Shown here piece after piece: positions 7,321-15,493 of a DNA stretch of 64,000 nt. A program made the translations under genes and the position numbers. This DNA comes from Actinomadura_C sp036008685. GTDB taxonomy: Bacteria; Actinomycetota; Actinomycetes; Streptosporangiales; Streptosporangiaceae. Positions within the stretch are counted from its first letter, which is position 1. Every line of letters begins with the position of its first letter. Under the pieces are notes generated by a model, which had not been told where the DNA came from, made no database searches, and saw only the letters and a list, made by a program, of their open reading frames with translations. The stretch covers positions 78,903-142,902 of the forward strand of contig DASYNF010000147.1 in assembly GCA_036008685.1 (NCBI GenBank), given 5' to 3'.

Positions 7321-9183
7321 TTAGCGGGCGAGCTGGGTGATGTCGCGGGCCGCGCCGGTGGAGGCGGAGGTCGCCATCGCGGCGTAGGCCTGCAGTGCCA
7401 CGCTGACCGGCCGCTGCCGGTCGCGAGGGCGGTAGGAGCCCAGGTCGGCCAGGAGCTTCTCGCGGCGGGCCCGCAGCTCGTCCGCCGGCACGTCCAGCTC
7501 GAGGGATCGGCGGGGGATGTCGATGACGATCCGGTCGCCGTCCTCGACCAGCGCGATGATCCCGCCACTGGCCGCCTCGGGGGAGGCGTGGCCGATCGAC
7601 AGCCCGCTGGTGCCGCCGGAGAACCGGCCGTCGGTGATCAGCGCGCACGCCTTGCCGAGTCCTCGTCCCTTGAGGAAGCTCGTCGGGTAGAGCATCTCCT
7701 GCATGCCCGGGCCGCCCTTGGGGCCCTCGTAGCGGATGACCACCACATCGCCCGGCTTGACCCGGTCACCGAGGATGCCGTCGACGGCATCGTCCTGGCT
7801 CTCGAAGACCACGGCCGGACCGGCGAAGGTCCACAGCTCCTCCTCGACGCCGGCCGTCTTGACGATCGCGCCCTCCGGCGCGATGTTGCCGTACAGCACC
7901 GCGAGCCCGCCGTCCTTGGTGTAGGCGTGCTCCACGTCCCGGACGCAGCCGGTGGCCCGGTCGGTGTCCAGCGTGTCCCAGCGGGCGCTCTGCGCGTACG
8001 GCTGGGTGGTGCGGACCCCGCCCGGAGCGGCGTGGAAGAGCTCCACGGCCTCGGGGCGCACGTTCGGAGACCGGATGTCCCAGGCGTCCAGGAACTCGCG
8101 CAGCGACGGGCTGTGGACGGTGTGGACGTCGCGGTTCAGCATGCCGGCCCGGTCCAGCTCGCCCAGCAGCGCGGGGATGCCGCCGGCCCGGTGCGCGTCC
8201 TCGACGTGGTATTTCGCCGTGGCCGGGGCCAGCTTGCAGACGCACGGAATCCGGCGGGACAGCTCGTCGATCTCCTTGAGCCCGAAGTCGACGCCGGCCT
8301 CACGCGCCGCGGCGAGCAGGTGCAGGATCGTGTTGGTCGAACCGCCCATGGCGACGTCGAGGGCCATCGCGTTCTCGAAGGCCTCCCGCGTGGCGATGCT
8401 CAGCGGCAGCACCGACGCGTCGTCGTCCTCGTAGTAGCGCCGGGCGATGTCGACCACCAGCCGGCCGGCGTCCTCGAAGAGGTCCTTGCGGTCGGAGTGC
8501 GTGGCGAGCGTGGTGCCGTTGCCGGGCAGCGCCAACCCGATCGCCTCCATGAGGCAGTTCATCGAGTTGGCGGTGAACATCCCGGAGCACGAGCCGCAGG
8601 TCGGGCAGGCGTTCTCCTCCATCTCCAGGAGCGCGTCATCCGAGACGGACTCGTCCGCGGAGGCGATCATCGAGTCGATGAGGTCGAGCTTGCGGGTCGT
8701 CGTGACGGTCCCGTTCACGACCGTGACCTTGCCGGCCTCCATCGGGCCGCCCGACACGAAGACGGTCGGGATGTTCAGGCGCATCGCCGCGATGAACATC
8801 CCTGGAGTGATCTTGTCGCAGTTGGACAGGCAGATCATTGCGTCGGCGCAGTGGGCGTTCACCATGTATTCGACGGCGTCGGCGATCAGCTCGCGGCTCG
8901 GCAGCGAATAGAGCATGCCGCCGTGGCCCATGGCGATGCCGTCGTCGACGGCGATGGTGTTGAACTCGCGGGGCACGCCGCCGCCCTGCTTGACCGCCGC
9001 GGCGACGACCTGCCCCACCTCGCGCAGGTGTACGTGACCCGGCACGAACTCGGTGAAGCTGTTGGCGACCGCGATGATCGGCTTGCCGAAGTCCTCGCGA
9101 GCGACGCCGGTGGCCCTGAGGAGGGCTCGGGCACCTGCCATGTTCCTGCCGTGCGTGACCGTACGTGACCTGAGCGGTGGCAT
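7321..9183 (-). CDS. ilvD: Dihydroxy-acid dehydratase
   Basis: The 620-aa enzyme dehydrates 2,3-dihydroxy-isovalerate and 2,3-dihydroxy-3-methylvalerate to the 2-keto acids of valine and isoleucine synthesis, in the cytoplasm. The family cysteines are present: Cys in 'CLSNCDKITPGM', and 'CPTCGSCSGMFTANSMN', which ligate the iron-sulfur cluster. The second signature 'SDGRFSGGTSG'-like segment appears as Thr-Asp-Gly-Arg-Phe-Ser-Gly-Gly-Thr-Ser-Gly. The start is ATG 9183 (Met-Pro-Pro-Leu-Arg-Ser-Arg-Thr-Val-Thr), with GGGAGAG upstream. Upstream in-frame codons would only add low-complexity sequence. No other branched-chain gene is adjacent, so it is probably a single transcription unit. A structured element lies just past its stop. 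Confidence 0.97.
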   Translation of the reverse strand: MPPLRSRTVTHGRNMAGARALLRATGVAREDFGKPIIAVANSFTEFVPGHVHLREVGQVVAAAVKQGGGVPREFNTIAVDDGIAMGHGGMLYSLPSRELIADAVEYMVNAHCADAMICLSNCDKITPGMFIAAMRLNIPTVFVSGGPMEAGKVTVVNGTVTTTRKLDLIDSMIASADESVSDDALLEMEENACPTCGSCSGMFTANSMNCLMEAIGLALPGNGTTLATHSDRKDLFEDAGRLVVDIARRYYEDDDASVLPLSIATREAFENAMALDVAMGGSTNTILHLLAAAREAGVDFGLKEIDELSRRIPCVCKLAPATAKYHVEDAHRAGGIPALLGELDRAGMLNRDVHTVHSPSLREFLDAWDIRSPNVRPEAVELFHAAPGGVRTTQPYAQSARWDTLDTDRATGCVRDVEHAYTKDGGLAVLYGNIAPEGAIVKTAGVEEELWTFAGPAVVFESQDDAVDGILGDRVKPGDVVVIRYEGPKGGPGMQEMLYPTSFLKGRGLGKACALITDGRFSGGTSGLSIGHASPEAASGGIIALVEDGDRIVIDIPRRSLELDVPADELRARREKLLADLGSYRPRDRQRPVSVALQAYAAMATSASTGAARDITQLAR

Positions 9184-9322
9184 GGGGCTCTCCCAACTGA
9201 ATGCTGTGCCCCTGATCGTACGGCCAGCCGGGGGATGATGAGACGAGGGTCCCAGCAGATGGACGGCATCACGGGCCGGCGGACCTGCCGCGCCGGCACG
9301 CTCCCGGGCCTCGGCCCGCCCG

Positions 9323-10249
9323 TCAGCCGCTGTAGACCGGCGGGAGCGTCTGCTCCGCCGCACGCGCGATGCGCCGCACGTCCGTCTCGGTCAGGATCTT
9401 GGGCCGCCGGCGCAGATAGGACCTGGCCCGCCCGCCGGAGTAGACGTCCACGTCCCGCACGGTCATGACCTTCCAGGGGATGGTCGGGCCGTAGATCGCC
9501 ACGGACGGCTGCACCGGGACCTCGAAACCGACCTGGGCGCTGAGCAGCCTGCTCGCCTGGCCGGCCTCCCAGCAGGCCTCGTCGAGCCGGTCCTTCTTGT
9601 TGAAGGGGCCGTGGAAGAGCTTGCGGTGGGAGAGCGTCCGCACCGGCAGGCGCTTGTCCCACTTCTCCGAGTCGATCGCGTAGACCCCGCTCGGGCCGAT
9701 GACCAGGTGGTCGATCTTTCCGTCGCTGACGCCCTCGTCGTCACGCGGCACGGCGCGGGCGTGCAGCACCTGCCAGCCGCTCTTCTCCAGGCCGCGCAGC
9801 TGCCGTTCGGTGCGGCGCTCGGCCGCCGAGGACTTGCGCCACGCGTCGACACTGGAGGTGGTCCGCGACTGCCGGACGCTGTCCGCGATCACCATGATGA
9901 CGGCGAAGGTGAAGCCGACCCGCAGGCTGAAGACGAGTGTGAAGACCAGCCCGACGAGGACGGCCACGCCGACGCGCCCGGCCCACCGCCGGACCCGCGG
10001 GTCGTTGACGAGGTCGCCATAGACCTGTTCGCCCGGGCGGCCGAACAGGCTCTGCGCGGGCTTGCCGCGAGAGGCCTTCCCCGGGATCTCCCGGCCCCTG
10101 CTCCGCGCCTTGTCCTGCGAGTCGTCCTGCGCCCTGTCCACTGCGCCGTCCTCCGCCTGGGCCTGGGTCCTCTTGCGCATTCTGTCCTGTGACCGGCCGT
10201 GTGCCGACTGGGCCCCCTGGCTCCTCGTGCCCCGTCCCATCATCGACAT
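9323..10249 (-). CDS. NERD domain (nuclease-related) membrane protein
   Basis: The 308-aa protein starts at ATG 10249 with GGAG nine bases upstream; a TTG at 10285 would add 12 residues. Residues 1-75 are highly charged and low-complexity (Arg, Gln, Asp, Lys). Two adjacent hydrophobic segments lie around 90-130, anchoring it in the membrane. The C-terminal NERD domain spans about residues 145-280: 'GWQVLHARAVPRDDEGVSDGKIDHLVIGPSGVYAIDSEKW' shows the Asp-His-Leu-Val-Ile-Gly-x-x-Gly-Val-(Tyr/Phe)-x-Ile-Asp-(Ser/Thr)-Lys core of this nuclease-like family. DNA cleavage is predicted only from fold similarity. It lies downstream of a 222-bp divergent region shared with the amidase. Confidence 0.88.
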   Translation of the reverse strand: MSMMGRGTRSQGAQSAHGRSQDRMRKRTQAQAEDGAVDRAQDDSQDKARSRGREIPGKASRGKPAQSLFGRPGEQVYGDLVNDPRVRRWAGRVGVAVLVGLVFTLVFSLRVGFTFAVIMVIADSVRQSRTTSSVDAWRKSSAAERRTERQLRGLEKSGWQVLHARAVPRDDEGVSDGKIDHLVIGPSGVYAIDSEKWDKRLPVRTLSHRKLFHGPFNKKDRLDEACWEAGQASRLLSAQVGFEVPVQPSVAIYGPTIPWKVMTVRDVDVYSGGRARSYLRRRPKILTETDVRRIARAAEQTLPPVYSG

Positions 10250-10457
10250 CAGTAACGCTCCGTATTCGTTCCCGGGAAGATTCAAGATCCTCTGTGCGCA
10301 GAGTAATCAACTGCTCCAGAGGCGCCTAGTGGTGTCAGGTTTATACTTTTGTCGCCTTGTCCGCGTGATTCATTGGCACCGCTGCTGGGTAAGTTATGTT
10401 CATCCCCGCCTTCGGCCCGGTGTCGGACCCACTTTTGATCCCTGGCCTCGCGGCGTC

Positions 10458-10463
10458 TACTGT
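10458..10463 (+). promoter_or_regulatory. -10 element for the leaderless amidase gene
   Basis: TACTGT ends eight bases before the GTG at 10472. An ATG at 10470 is immediately followed by TGA, so it cannot be the start. Confidence 0.35.
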
Positions 10464-10471
10464 TCGCGGAT

Positions 10472-11902
10472 GTGACTGCTATCCACGACCTCACCGCGGT
10501 GCAACAGGCCGCGGCCGTGCGTAACCGCGAGCTTTCCCCCGTCGAGATCGTCGATCACTACCTCGCTCGTATCGACCGCGTCGGCGCCCAGGTCGGGGCC
10601 TACGTCAACGTGACCGGAGAGCTGGCGAGGGAGCAGGCGCGCAAGGCCGAGAGGACCGTGACGGAGGCCGCGGACCCGGCCGGGCTGCCGCCCCTGCTCG
10701 GCGTACCGGTTCCGGTGAAGGACCTCAACATGGTCCATGGCGTGCCGATCACCTTCGGCTCGACGGTGTTCGACGACCTCACGGGCTTCGCGGACGACCA
10801 TGTCGTGACGCTGCTGCGGGACGCGGGCTCGATCATGATCGGGAAGACGAACACGCCCGAGTTCGGGCTGCCCTGCTACACCGAGAACTCGGTGGCGCCG
10901 CCCGCCCGTACCCCCTGGGACCTGGGCCGCTCCGCGGGCGGGTCGAGTGGCGGGGCGGCCGCGGCCGTGGCCGCGGGGCTCGCCCCGGTGGCCCAGGGCA
11001 GTGACGGCGGAGGCTCCATCCGCATCCCGAGCAGCGTGTGCGGGCTCTTCGGCATCAAGCCGACCCGTGGCCTCGTCTCACAGGGCCCCGTCATCCCGGA
11101 TCTGTTCGGCCTGTCGACCAACGGCCCGATCGCCCGAACGGTCCGGGACGCGGCCCTCCTTCTCGACGTCATGGCCGGGCGGATGCCGGGTGACCTGTAT
11201 CTCGCCCCGCCGCTCCCGGACGGCGAGACCTTCTCCGGCTACGCCGAGCGGGAGCCGGGGCGCCTGCGGATCGCCCGCACGATCGAGCCGGTGGTGCCGG
11301 GCGCCGAGGTGCATCCTGACTGCGTGGCCGCCTATGAGGAGGCGACCTCGCTGCTCGCCGGGCTCGGTCACGAGATCGTGGACGTGCCGCCCGCGTTCGG
11401 TCCGGACCTGGTGCCCATCTTCGAGACGCTGTGGGCCGTGATGGCCACGCTGACCCCGGTGGACCCGCTCCGGGAGGACCGGCTGCAGCCGCTGACCCGG
11501 TGGCTGCGCGACCGCGGCAACGGCGTGACGGCCCCCGCCCTGTTCGCCGCGCACGCGCAGCTCCAGGCGGCCCTGCGGGGAGCGTTCACCGCCATGGCCG
11601 AGTACGACGCGATTCTGCAGCCGACACTGGCGCAGCCGCCGGTGCCCATCGGCTACTTCCACGACGCCGAGCCGGCCGAGAACTTCGAGCGGCAGAAGCG
11701 GTTCACCCCCTTCACCTCGATCTACAACATCTCCGGCCAGCCCGCGGTCAACGTGCCGCTGCACTGGAGCGAGGAGGGCCTCCCGATCGGCGTGATGCTG
11801 GCCGGGCGGCTCGGCGGTGAGGGCACGCTCATCTCGCTGTCGGCACAGCTGGAGTCCGCATGTCCCTGGATCGGCCGCAAACCTCCGGTGTGGGACGCCT
11901 GA
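10472..11902 (+). CDS. Amidase (amidase signature family)
   Basis: The 476-aa enzyme carries the full Ser-cisSer-Lys triad: Lys83 in Pro-Val-Lys-Asp, cis-Ser158 in Gly-Gly-Ser-Ser-Gly-Gly, and the nucleophile Ser182 in Gly-Ser-Asp-Gly-Gly-Gly-Ser-Ile-Arg-Ile-Pro. It hydrolyses an amide to a carboxylate and ammonia. There is no signal peptide, so it is cytoplasmic. It is a stand-alone amidase, not GatA: no gatB or gatC lies near, and it lacks the GatA-specific C-terminal region. The substrate cannot be read from sequence. The start is GTG 10472, apparently leaderless. Confidence 0.93.
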   Translation: MTAIHDLTAVQQAAAVRNRELSPVEIVDHYLARIDRVGAQVGAYVNVTGELAREQARKAERTVTEAADPAGLPPLLGVPVPVKDLNMVHGVPITFGSTVFDDLTGFADDHVVTLLRDAGSIMIGKTNTPEFGLPCYTENSVAPPARTPWDLGRSAGGSSGGAAAAVAAGLAPVAQGSDGGGSIRIPSSVCGLFGIKPTRGLVSQGPVIPDLFGLSTNGPIARTVRDAALLLDVMAGRMPGDLYLAPPLPDGETFSGYAEREPGRLRIARTIEPVVPGAEVHPDCVAAYEEATSLLAGLGHEIVDVPPAFGPDLVPIFETLWAVMATLTPVDPLREDRLQPLTRWLRDRGNGVTAPALFAAHAQLQAALRGAFTAMAEYDAILQPTLAQPPVPIGYFHDAEPAENFERQKRFTPFTSIYNISGQPAVNVPLHWSEEGLPIGVMLAGRLGGEGTLISLSAQLESACPWIGRKPPVWDA

Positions 11903-11980
11903 CCGGCCAGGAGCGCCGCGAGGTCACACCCCCGGACACGAGGGCGTGACCCGCCCGTGCGGGCGACCGGACCTTGAGGG

Positions 11981-12012
11981 CGGTAGGGGCGGTAACAGCG
12001 GTAGGACCGGTA
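11981..12012 (+). repeat. Four CGGTA repeats, 9-bp period, before malQ
   Basis: CGGTA occurs at 11981, 11990, 11999 and 12008, exactly nine bases apart, in the short leader just before the malQ start at 12031. Confidence 0.4.
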
Positions 12013-12030
12013 GGAAGGCATGGTGATGCC

Positions 12031-14298
12031 GTGACGGCCGTGAGAGCGGACGACGATCTGACCAGGCTGGCCCGGCACCACCGGGTCGCGACCGCCTATA
12101 CCGACTGGCGAGGGCACGAGGTCCAGGTGCCCCCGGGGACCATCAGGGCCGTGCTCGAGGCGCTCGGAGCCGAGGCGTCGGCCCCCGGCGCCGTCCGCGC
12201 CGAGCTCGCCCGGCTCGGGGAGGACTGGAGCACGCGGCTGCTGCCGCCCGTGGTGGTCCACGGGCCGGCGGCCCGGGACGGCCTCAGGCTCCCCGCGGCC
12301 GACCGGGTGTGGGTCGAGCTCGAGGCGGGCGGTGTCGTACCGCTGCTCGACGGTCCCTCCGGCCGCGGCCGTCACGAGGTCCTCGGCGTTGAACGGGCCG
12401 AGCGCCGCTACGACCTGCCGGCCGGCGTCCCGGAGGGGTGGCACCGCCTGCACGCCGAGCGCGGCGGCCGCCGGGAGAGCGCCGCGCTGCTCATCGCCCA
12501 CAGCCCTCTGCCGGCGCCGCCCGGCCGGAACTGGGGCCTGATGGCCCAGCTCTACTCCGTGCGGTCACAGGTCTCATGGGGACTCGGGGATCTCGGTGAC
12601 CTGGCCGATCTGGCCTCGTGGAGCGGGAGCGACCTCGGCGCGGGCTTCGTGCTCGTCAATCCCCTGCACGCCGCCGAGCCGGCCCCCCCGATCAGCCCTT
12701 CCCCGTACTTCCCGATGAGCCGCCGCTTCGCGAGTCCGCTGTACCTGCGCGTCGAGGACCTCCCGGAGTTCTCCGCGGCCGGGCCGGCCGACCGCGCCCG
12801 GATCGATGCGCTCGCGGCGCCGCTGCGGGCCCGGAACCGTACGGCCGAGCCGCTGGACCGCGACGCCGTCTGGACGGCCAAGCGGGAGGCACTGGAGATC
12901 CTCCACCGGCTCCCGCGGGGGGCCGCGGACCACGCGGACTTCGAGGCGTTCCGGGCGCGGGAGGGGGCGGCGCTGACCGCGTTCGCCACCTGGAGCGCCC
13001 TGGCCGAGCTGCACGGCCCCGACTGGCGGCGGTGGCCCGCGGAGCTGCGCGATCCGGCGTCACCGGCCGTGACCGCCGCGCGCGACCGGATCGCCGGCCC
13101 CATCGGCTTTCACGCCTGGCTGCAGTGGCGGCTCGACGGACAGCTCGGTGACGCGCAGCGCAGCGCCCGCGCGGCCGGGATGCCCATCGGCGTGGTGCAC
13201 GACCTCGCCGTCGGAGTCCATCCCGGGGGAGCGGACGCGTGGACCTATCAGGGGGTGTTCGCCGGTGGGATGCGTGTGGGGGCGCCGCCGGACGAGTTCA
13301 CCCAGCGCGGGCAGGACTGGGGGCAGCCCCCGTGGCACCCCGGACGGCTGGCCGCCGCGGAGTACGGCCCGTACCGCGAGATGGTGAGCGCCGCGTTGCG
13401 GCACGGCGGAGGCCTGCGGCTCGACCACGCCATGCAACTCTCACGGCTCTGGTGGATCCCGGAGGGCGCGTCCCCGGACCAGGGCACCTATGTCGGCTAT
13501 GACCGCCAGACCCTCCTCGACATCCTCTGCTCGGAATGCGCCCGGGCCGGCGCGGTCCTCGTGGGCGAGGACCTGGGGGTCGTGGAGCCGGACTTCCGGG
13601 TGGAGCTCTCCGGCCGCGGCGCGTTCGGCACCTCGCTGCTCTGGTTCGAGCGCGACGCCGAAGGGGCGCCGCTGCCACCGGAGCGCTGGCGCGAACTGTG
13701 CCTGGCCACGGTCGGCACGCACGACATGCCCCCGGCCGCGGGGTTTCTGAGCGGAGACCACATCGAGCTGAGGGAGCGTCTCGGCCTGCTGGCCCGGCCG
13801 GCCGAGGAGGAGCGGGTCGATCACGAACGCCGGCTGGCGGACTGGATCCGGCTCCTCGCCGATCTCGGCCTGCTGGCCGAGCCGGCCGAGCCCTCCCGGC
13901 CGGAGGGGGACGCCGTCACGGAAGGCGCCGTCACCAAAGGCGCCGTCACCAAAGGCGCCGTCACCAAAGGCGCCGTCACGGAAGGCGCCGTCACGGATTC
14001 GGGGTCCGGCCCGCCCGGCGGTGCGCCGGCCGATCGCGTCGTGACCGCGCTGCACGCCTTTCTGGCCCGTACCCCCGCGAAGCTCGTCGGGATCTCACTC
14101 GCCGACGCGGTGGGGGAGCGGCGCACACAGAACCAGCCGGGTACGGCCGACGAATACCCCAACTGGCGGGTGCCGCTCACCGGCCCGGACGGCCGCCCGG
14201 TGCTCCTCGAGGACCTCCGAGGGGATCCCGGCGTCCTGGCCGCCCTGGCCCCCGTCATCGAGGCTCTGTCTCGCCCGCTCCCGTCAGTACGATCGTGA
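12031..14298 (+). CDS. malQ: 4-alpha-glucanotransferase (amylomaltase)
   Basis: This GH77 enzyme moves maltosyl and longer glucan units between alpha-1,4 chains in cytoplasmic glycogen and maltodextrin metabolism. It has 755 aa, longer than the usual 690-720. Catalytic residues fit the family: the nucleophile Asp in 'LRLDHAMQL', the acid/base Glu in 'VGEDLGVVEPD', and the transition-state Asp in 'GTHDMPP'. The N-terminal 170 residues form the domain typical of actinobacterial MalQ. The GTG at 12031 (or GTG 12040) is chosen over upstream in-frame codons that fall in a CGGTA tandem repeat. Much of the extra length is a six-unit pentapeptide repeat near residues 627-656. The 3' end overlaps the next, convergent gene by 44 bases. 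Confidence 0.95.
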   Translation: MTAVRADDDLTRLARHHRVATAYTDWRGHEVQVPPGTIRAVLEALGAEASAPGAVRAELARLGEDWSTRLLPPVVVHGPAARDGLRLPAADRVWVELEAGGVVPLLDGPSGRGRHEVLGVERAERRYDLPAGVPEGWHRLHAERGGRRESAALLIAHSPLPAPPGRNWGLMAQLYSVRSQVSWGLGDLGDLADLASWSGSDLGAGFVLVNPLHAAEPAPPISPSPYFPMSRRFASPLYLRVEDLPEFSAAGPADRARIDALAAPLRARNRTAEPLDRDAVWTAKREALEILHRLPRGAADHADFEAFRAREGAALTAFATWSALAELHGPDWRRWPAELRDPASPAVTAARDRIAGPIGFHAWLQWRLDGQLGDAQRSARAAGMPIGVVHDLAVGVHPGGADAWTYQGVFAGGMRVGAPPDEFTQRGQDWGQPPWHPGRLAAAEYGPYREMVSAALRHGGGLRLDHAMQLSRLWWIPEGASPDQGTYVGYDRQTLLDILCSECARAGAVLVGEDLGVVEPDFRVELSGRGAFGTSLLWFERDAEGAPLPPERWRELCLATVGTHDMPPAAGFLSGDHIELRERLGLLARPAEEERVDHERRLADWIRLLADLGLLAEPAEPSRPEGDAVTEGAVTKGAVTKGAVTKGAVTEGAVTDSGSGPPGGAPADRVVTALHAFLARTPAKLVGISLADAVGERRTQNQPGTADEYPNWRVPLTGPDGRPVLLEDLRGDPGVLAALAPVIEALSRPLPSVRS
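13909..13998 (+). repeat. Coding minisatellite inside malQ (6 x 15 bp)
   Basis: Six in-frame units of GGCGCCGTCACCAAA type encode Gly-Ala-Val-Thr-Lys/Glu. The three central units are identical, and the outer ones differ by a Lys-to-Glu/Asp change or in the first codon. Copy number could change by slippage without a frameshift. Confidence 0.85.
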
Positions 14299-15268
14299 TC
14301 TCGACCGCGACGTCGTGCAGGAGCGTGTCCGGCGTGATCGGAGCCGCGGCGATCTCCGAGAAGAGCCGGGGCAGGCCGGGGAGCGGGAATGGGATCTCGT
14401 ACCCGTCGGTGCCGTCCTCGCCGGCCTCGGGAGGGGTGAGCTCGATCTCATGGCGTTCCAGGGAGATCCGGGTCCGTTCCCAGGCGTCCAGCAGTTCTTC
14501 CGGCGACGGCACGCCGAAGCCGTGTCCCACGGGGGCGGCGTGCCTCAGCCGTACGAGCGCGCTGTCGGCGAACTCCTGTGCGAGCCGGCATCGGTGGCTC
14601 AGCCGGGACCGCTCCTTGGGGGACAGCCGGGTCACGACGGTGCAGGGCGTCCGGCACTCGGCGGCGCAGACCGCGAGAGCCTGGGCGGTGTGGCTGTGCA
14701 GCCGGTCGAGATAGGCTCGCCAGCCCGTCGCCGGCTCACCCGCCACGCGTAGCGCCCGGCCCGCGGCGGAGCGCTCCGGCCGGGTGTGGTCGCAGTGGCG
14801 CTGTCCCTGTTCCTGTACGGTCCCGAACCGGCTCCCCGGACCGGCGACGGACGCCGGCAGCAGGGCCGGATCGCCCGCGTGTCCCAGCACCGGCTCCCAG
14901 GCGAGCAACGGGAGGTATTCGGCCGCGATGTGCACGGCCGCCACCAGCGCGGCCATCTCCCGGCGGTGCCAGCGGACCCGGATGACCTCGAGCAGGAGGG
15001 CGTAGGTGGGCCGGAGGGTGGCGAGTGCGCCCCGTGGCTGTTCACGAGGGGTCTGTGGCATCCGGCTGGCCCGGGCCCGCGCGAGCAGCCGGCGGGACAC
15101 ACCAGGGCCCTCGGGGGTGCCGAAGTCCTCGGCGTCCAGGTCCAGGACACGCTGACCGAACGAGCAGAGCCCCTGCACGCCCGGTGTGCCGTCCGCGGCA
15201 AGGGCGGCGACGTCACCGAACGCGTGCCGCCGGGCGAGCGCGACCAGGACCTCCCGAGCTGTCTCCAT
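14255..15268 (-). CDS. Hypothetical protein (337 aa), convergent overlap with malQ
   Basis: The gene starts at ATG 15268 and ends inside malQ, sharing 44 bp on opposite strands. No domain is recognised. The protein is mostly helical, with a run of histidines and cysteines in the centre (Arg-His-Cys-Asp-His, then Cys-x3-Cys-x3-Cys) that could hold a metal. It has no signal peptide or membrane segment. A proline-rich stretch lies at residues 281-297. Codon third positions are strongly G/C along the whole frame, which supports coding. An 11-bp palindrome (ACACAGTGTGT, 15281-15291) lies just before the start and may be an operator. Confidence 0.7.
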   Translation of the reverse strand: METAREVLVALARRHAFGDVAALAADGTPGVQGLCSFGQRVLDLDAEDFGTPEGPGVSRRLLARARASRMPQTPREQPRGALATLRPTYALLLEVIRVRWHRREMAALVAAVHIAAEYLPLLAWEPVLGHAGDPALLPASVAGPGSRFGTVQEQGQRHCDHTRPERSAAGRALRVAGEPATGWRAYLDRLHSHTAQALAVCAAECRTPCTVVTRLSPKERSRLSHRCRLAQEFADSALVRLRHAAPVGHGFGVPSPEELLDAWERTRISLERHEIELTPPEAGEDGTDGYEIPFPLPGLPRLFSEIAAAPITPDTLLHDVAVEITIVLTGAGETEPR

Positions 15269-15280
15269 TCGACGACTTTG

Positions 15281-15291
15281 ACACAGTGTGT
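15281..15291. promoter_or_regulatory. Short palindrome upstream of the 337-aa gene
   Basis: ACACA-G-TGTGT is a perfect 11-bp inverted repeat 12 bases before the start at 15268. Its closeness to the start would suit a repressor site. Confidence 0.25.
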
Positions 15292-15397
15292 GTTTGCTGA
15301 ATCAGACGTGCGCGGAAAACTTCCGCATGATCACGTCCATCCTCGTGGCGCGGGCGTACCCCGGCCGCCGGGGATCCGGGGGTCCGGGGGGCCCGAA

Positions 15398-15443
15398 CGA
15401 CTGCGAGATCACGCCCGGGAACGTGGGCGTGATCTCGCAGTCG
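15398..15443 (-). terminator. Strong hairpin after pepN
   Basis: A perfect 19-bp stem (15398-15416 with 15425-15443) has an 8-base loop. It lies 50 bp past the pepN stop on the minus strand. There is no U run, as is common for high-GC actinobacterial terminators. Confidence 0.8.
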
Positions 15444-15493
15444 GTCGCCATCCGCGCTCGCCCGCGTGCGGGCGGGTCGCGCGGCCGGGTGGG

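Noticed and set aside
7588..9168. A 526-aa plus-strand open frame across ilvD
   Set aside because: It lies wholly antisense to the clear ilvD gene; long antisense frames are common at this GC content.
15399..15442. A CRISPR-like or IS-end repeat near 15.4 kb
   Set aside because: It is a single palindrome with no spacer array or transposase, placed after pepN; a terminator explains it.
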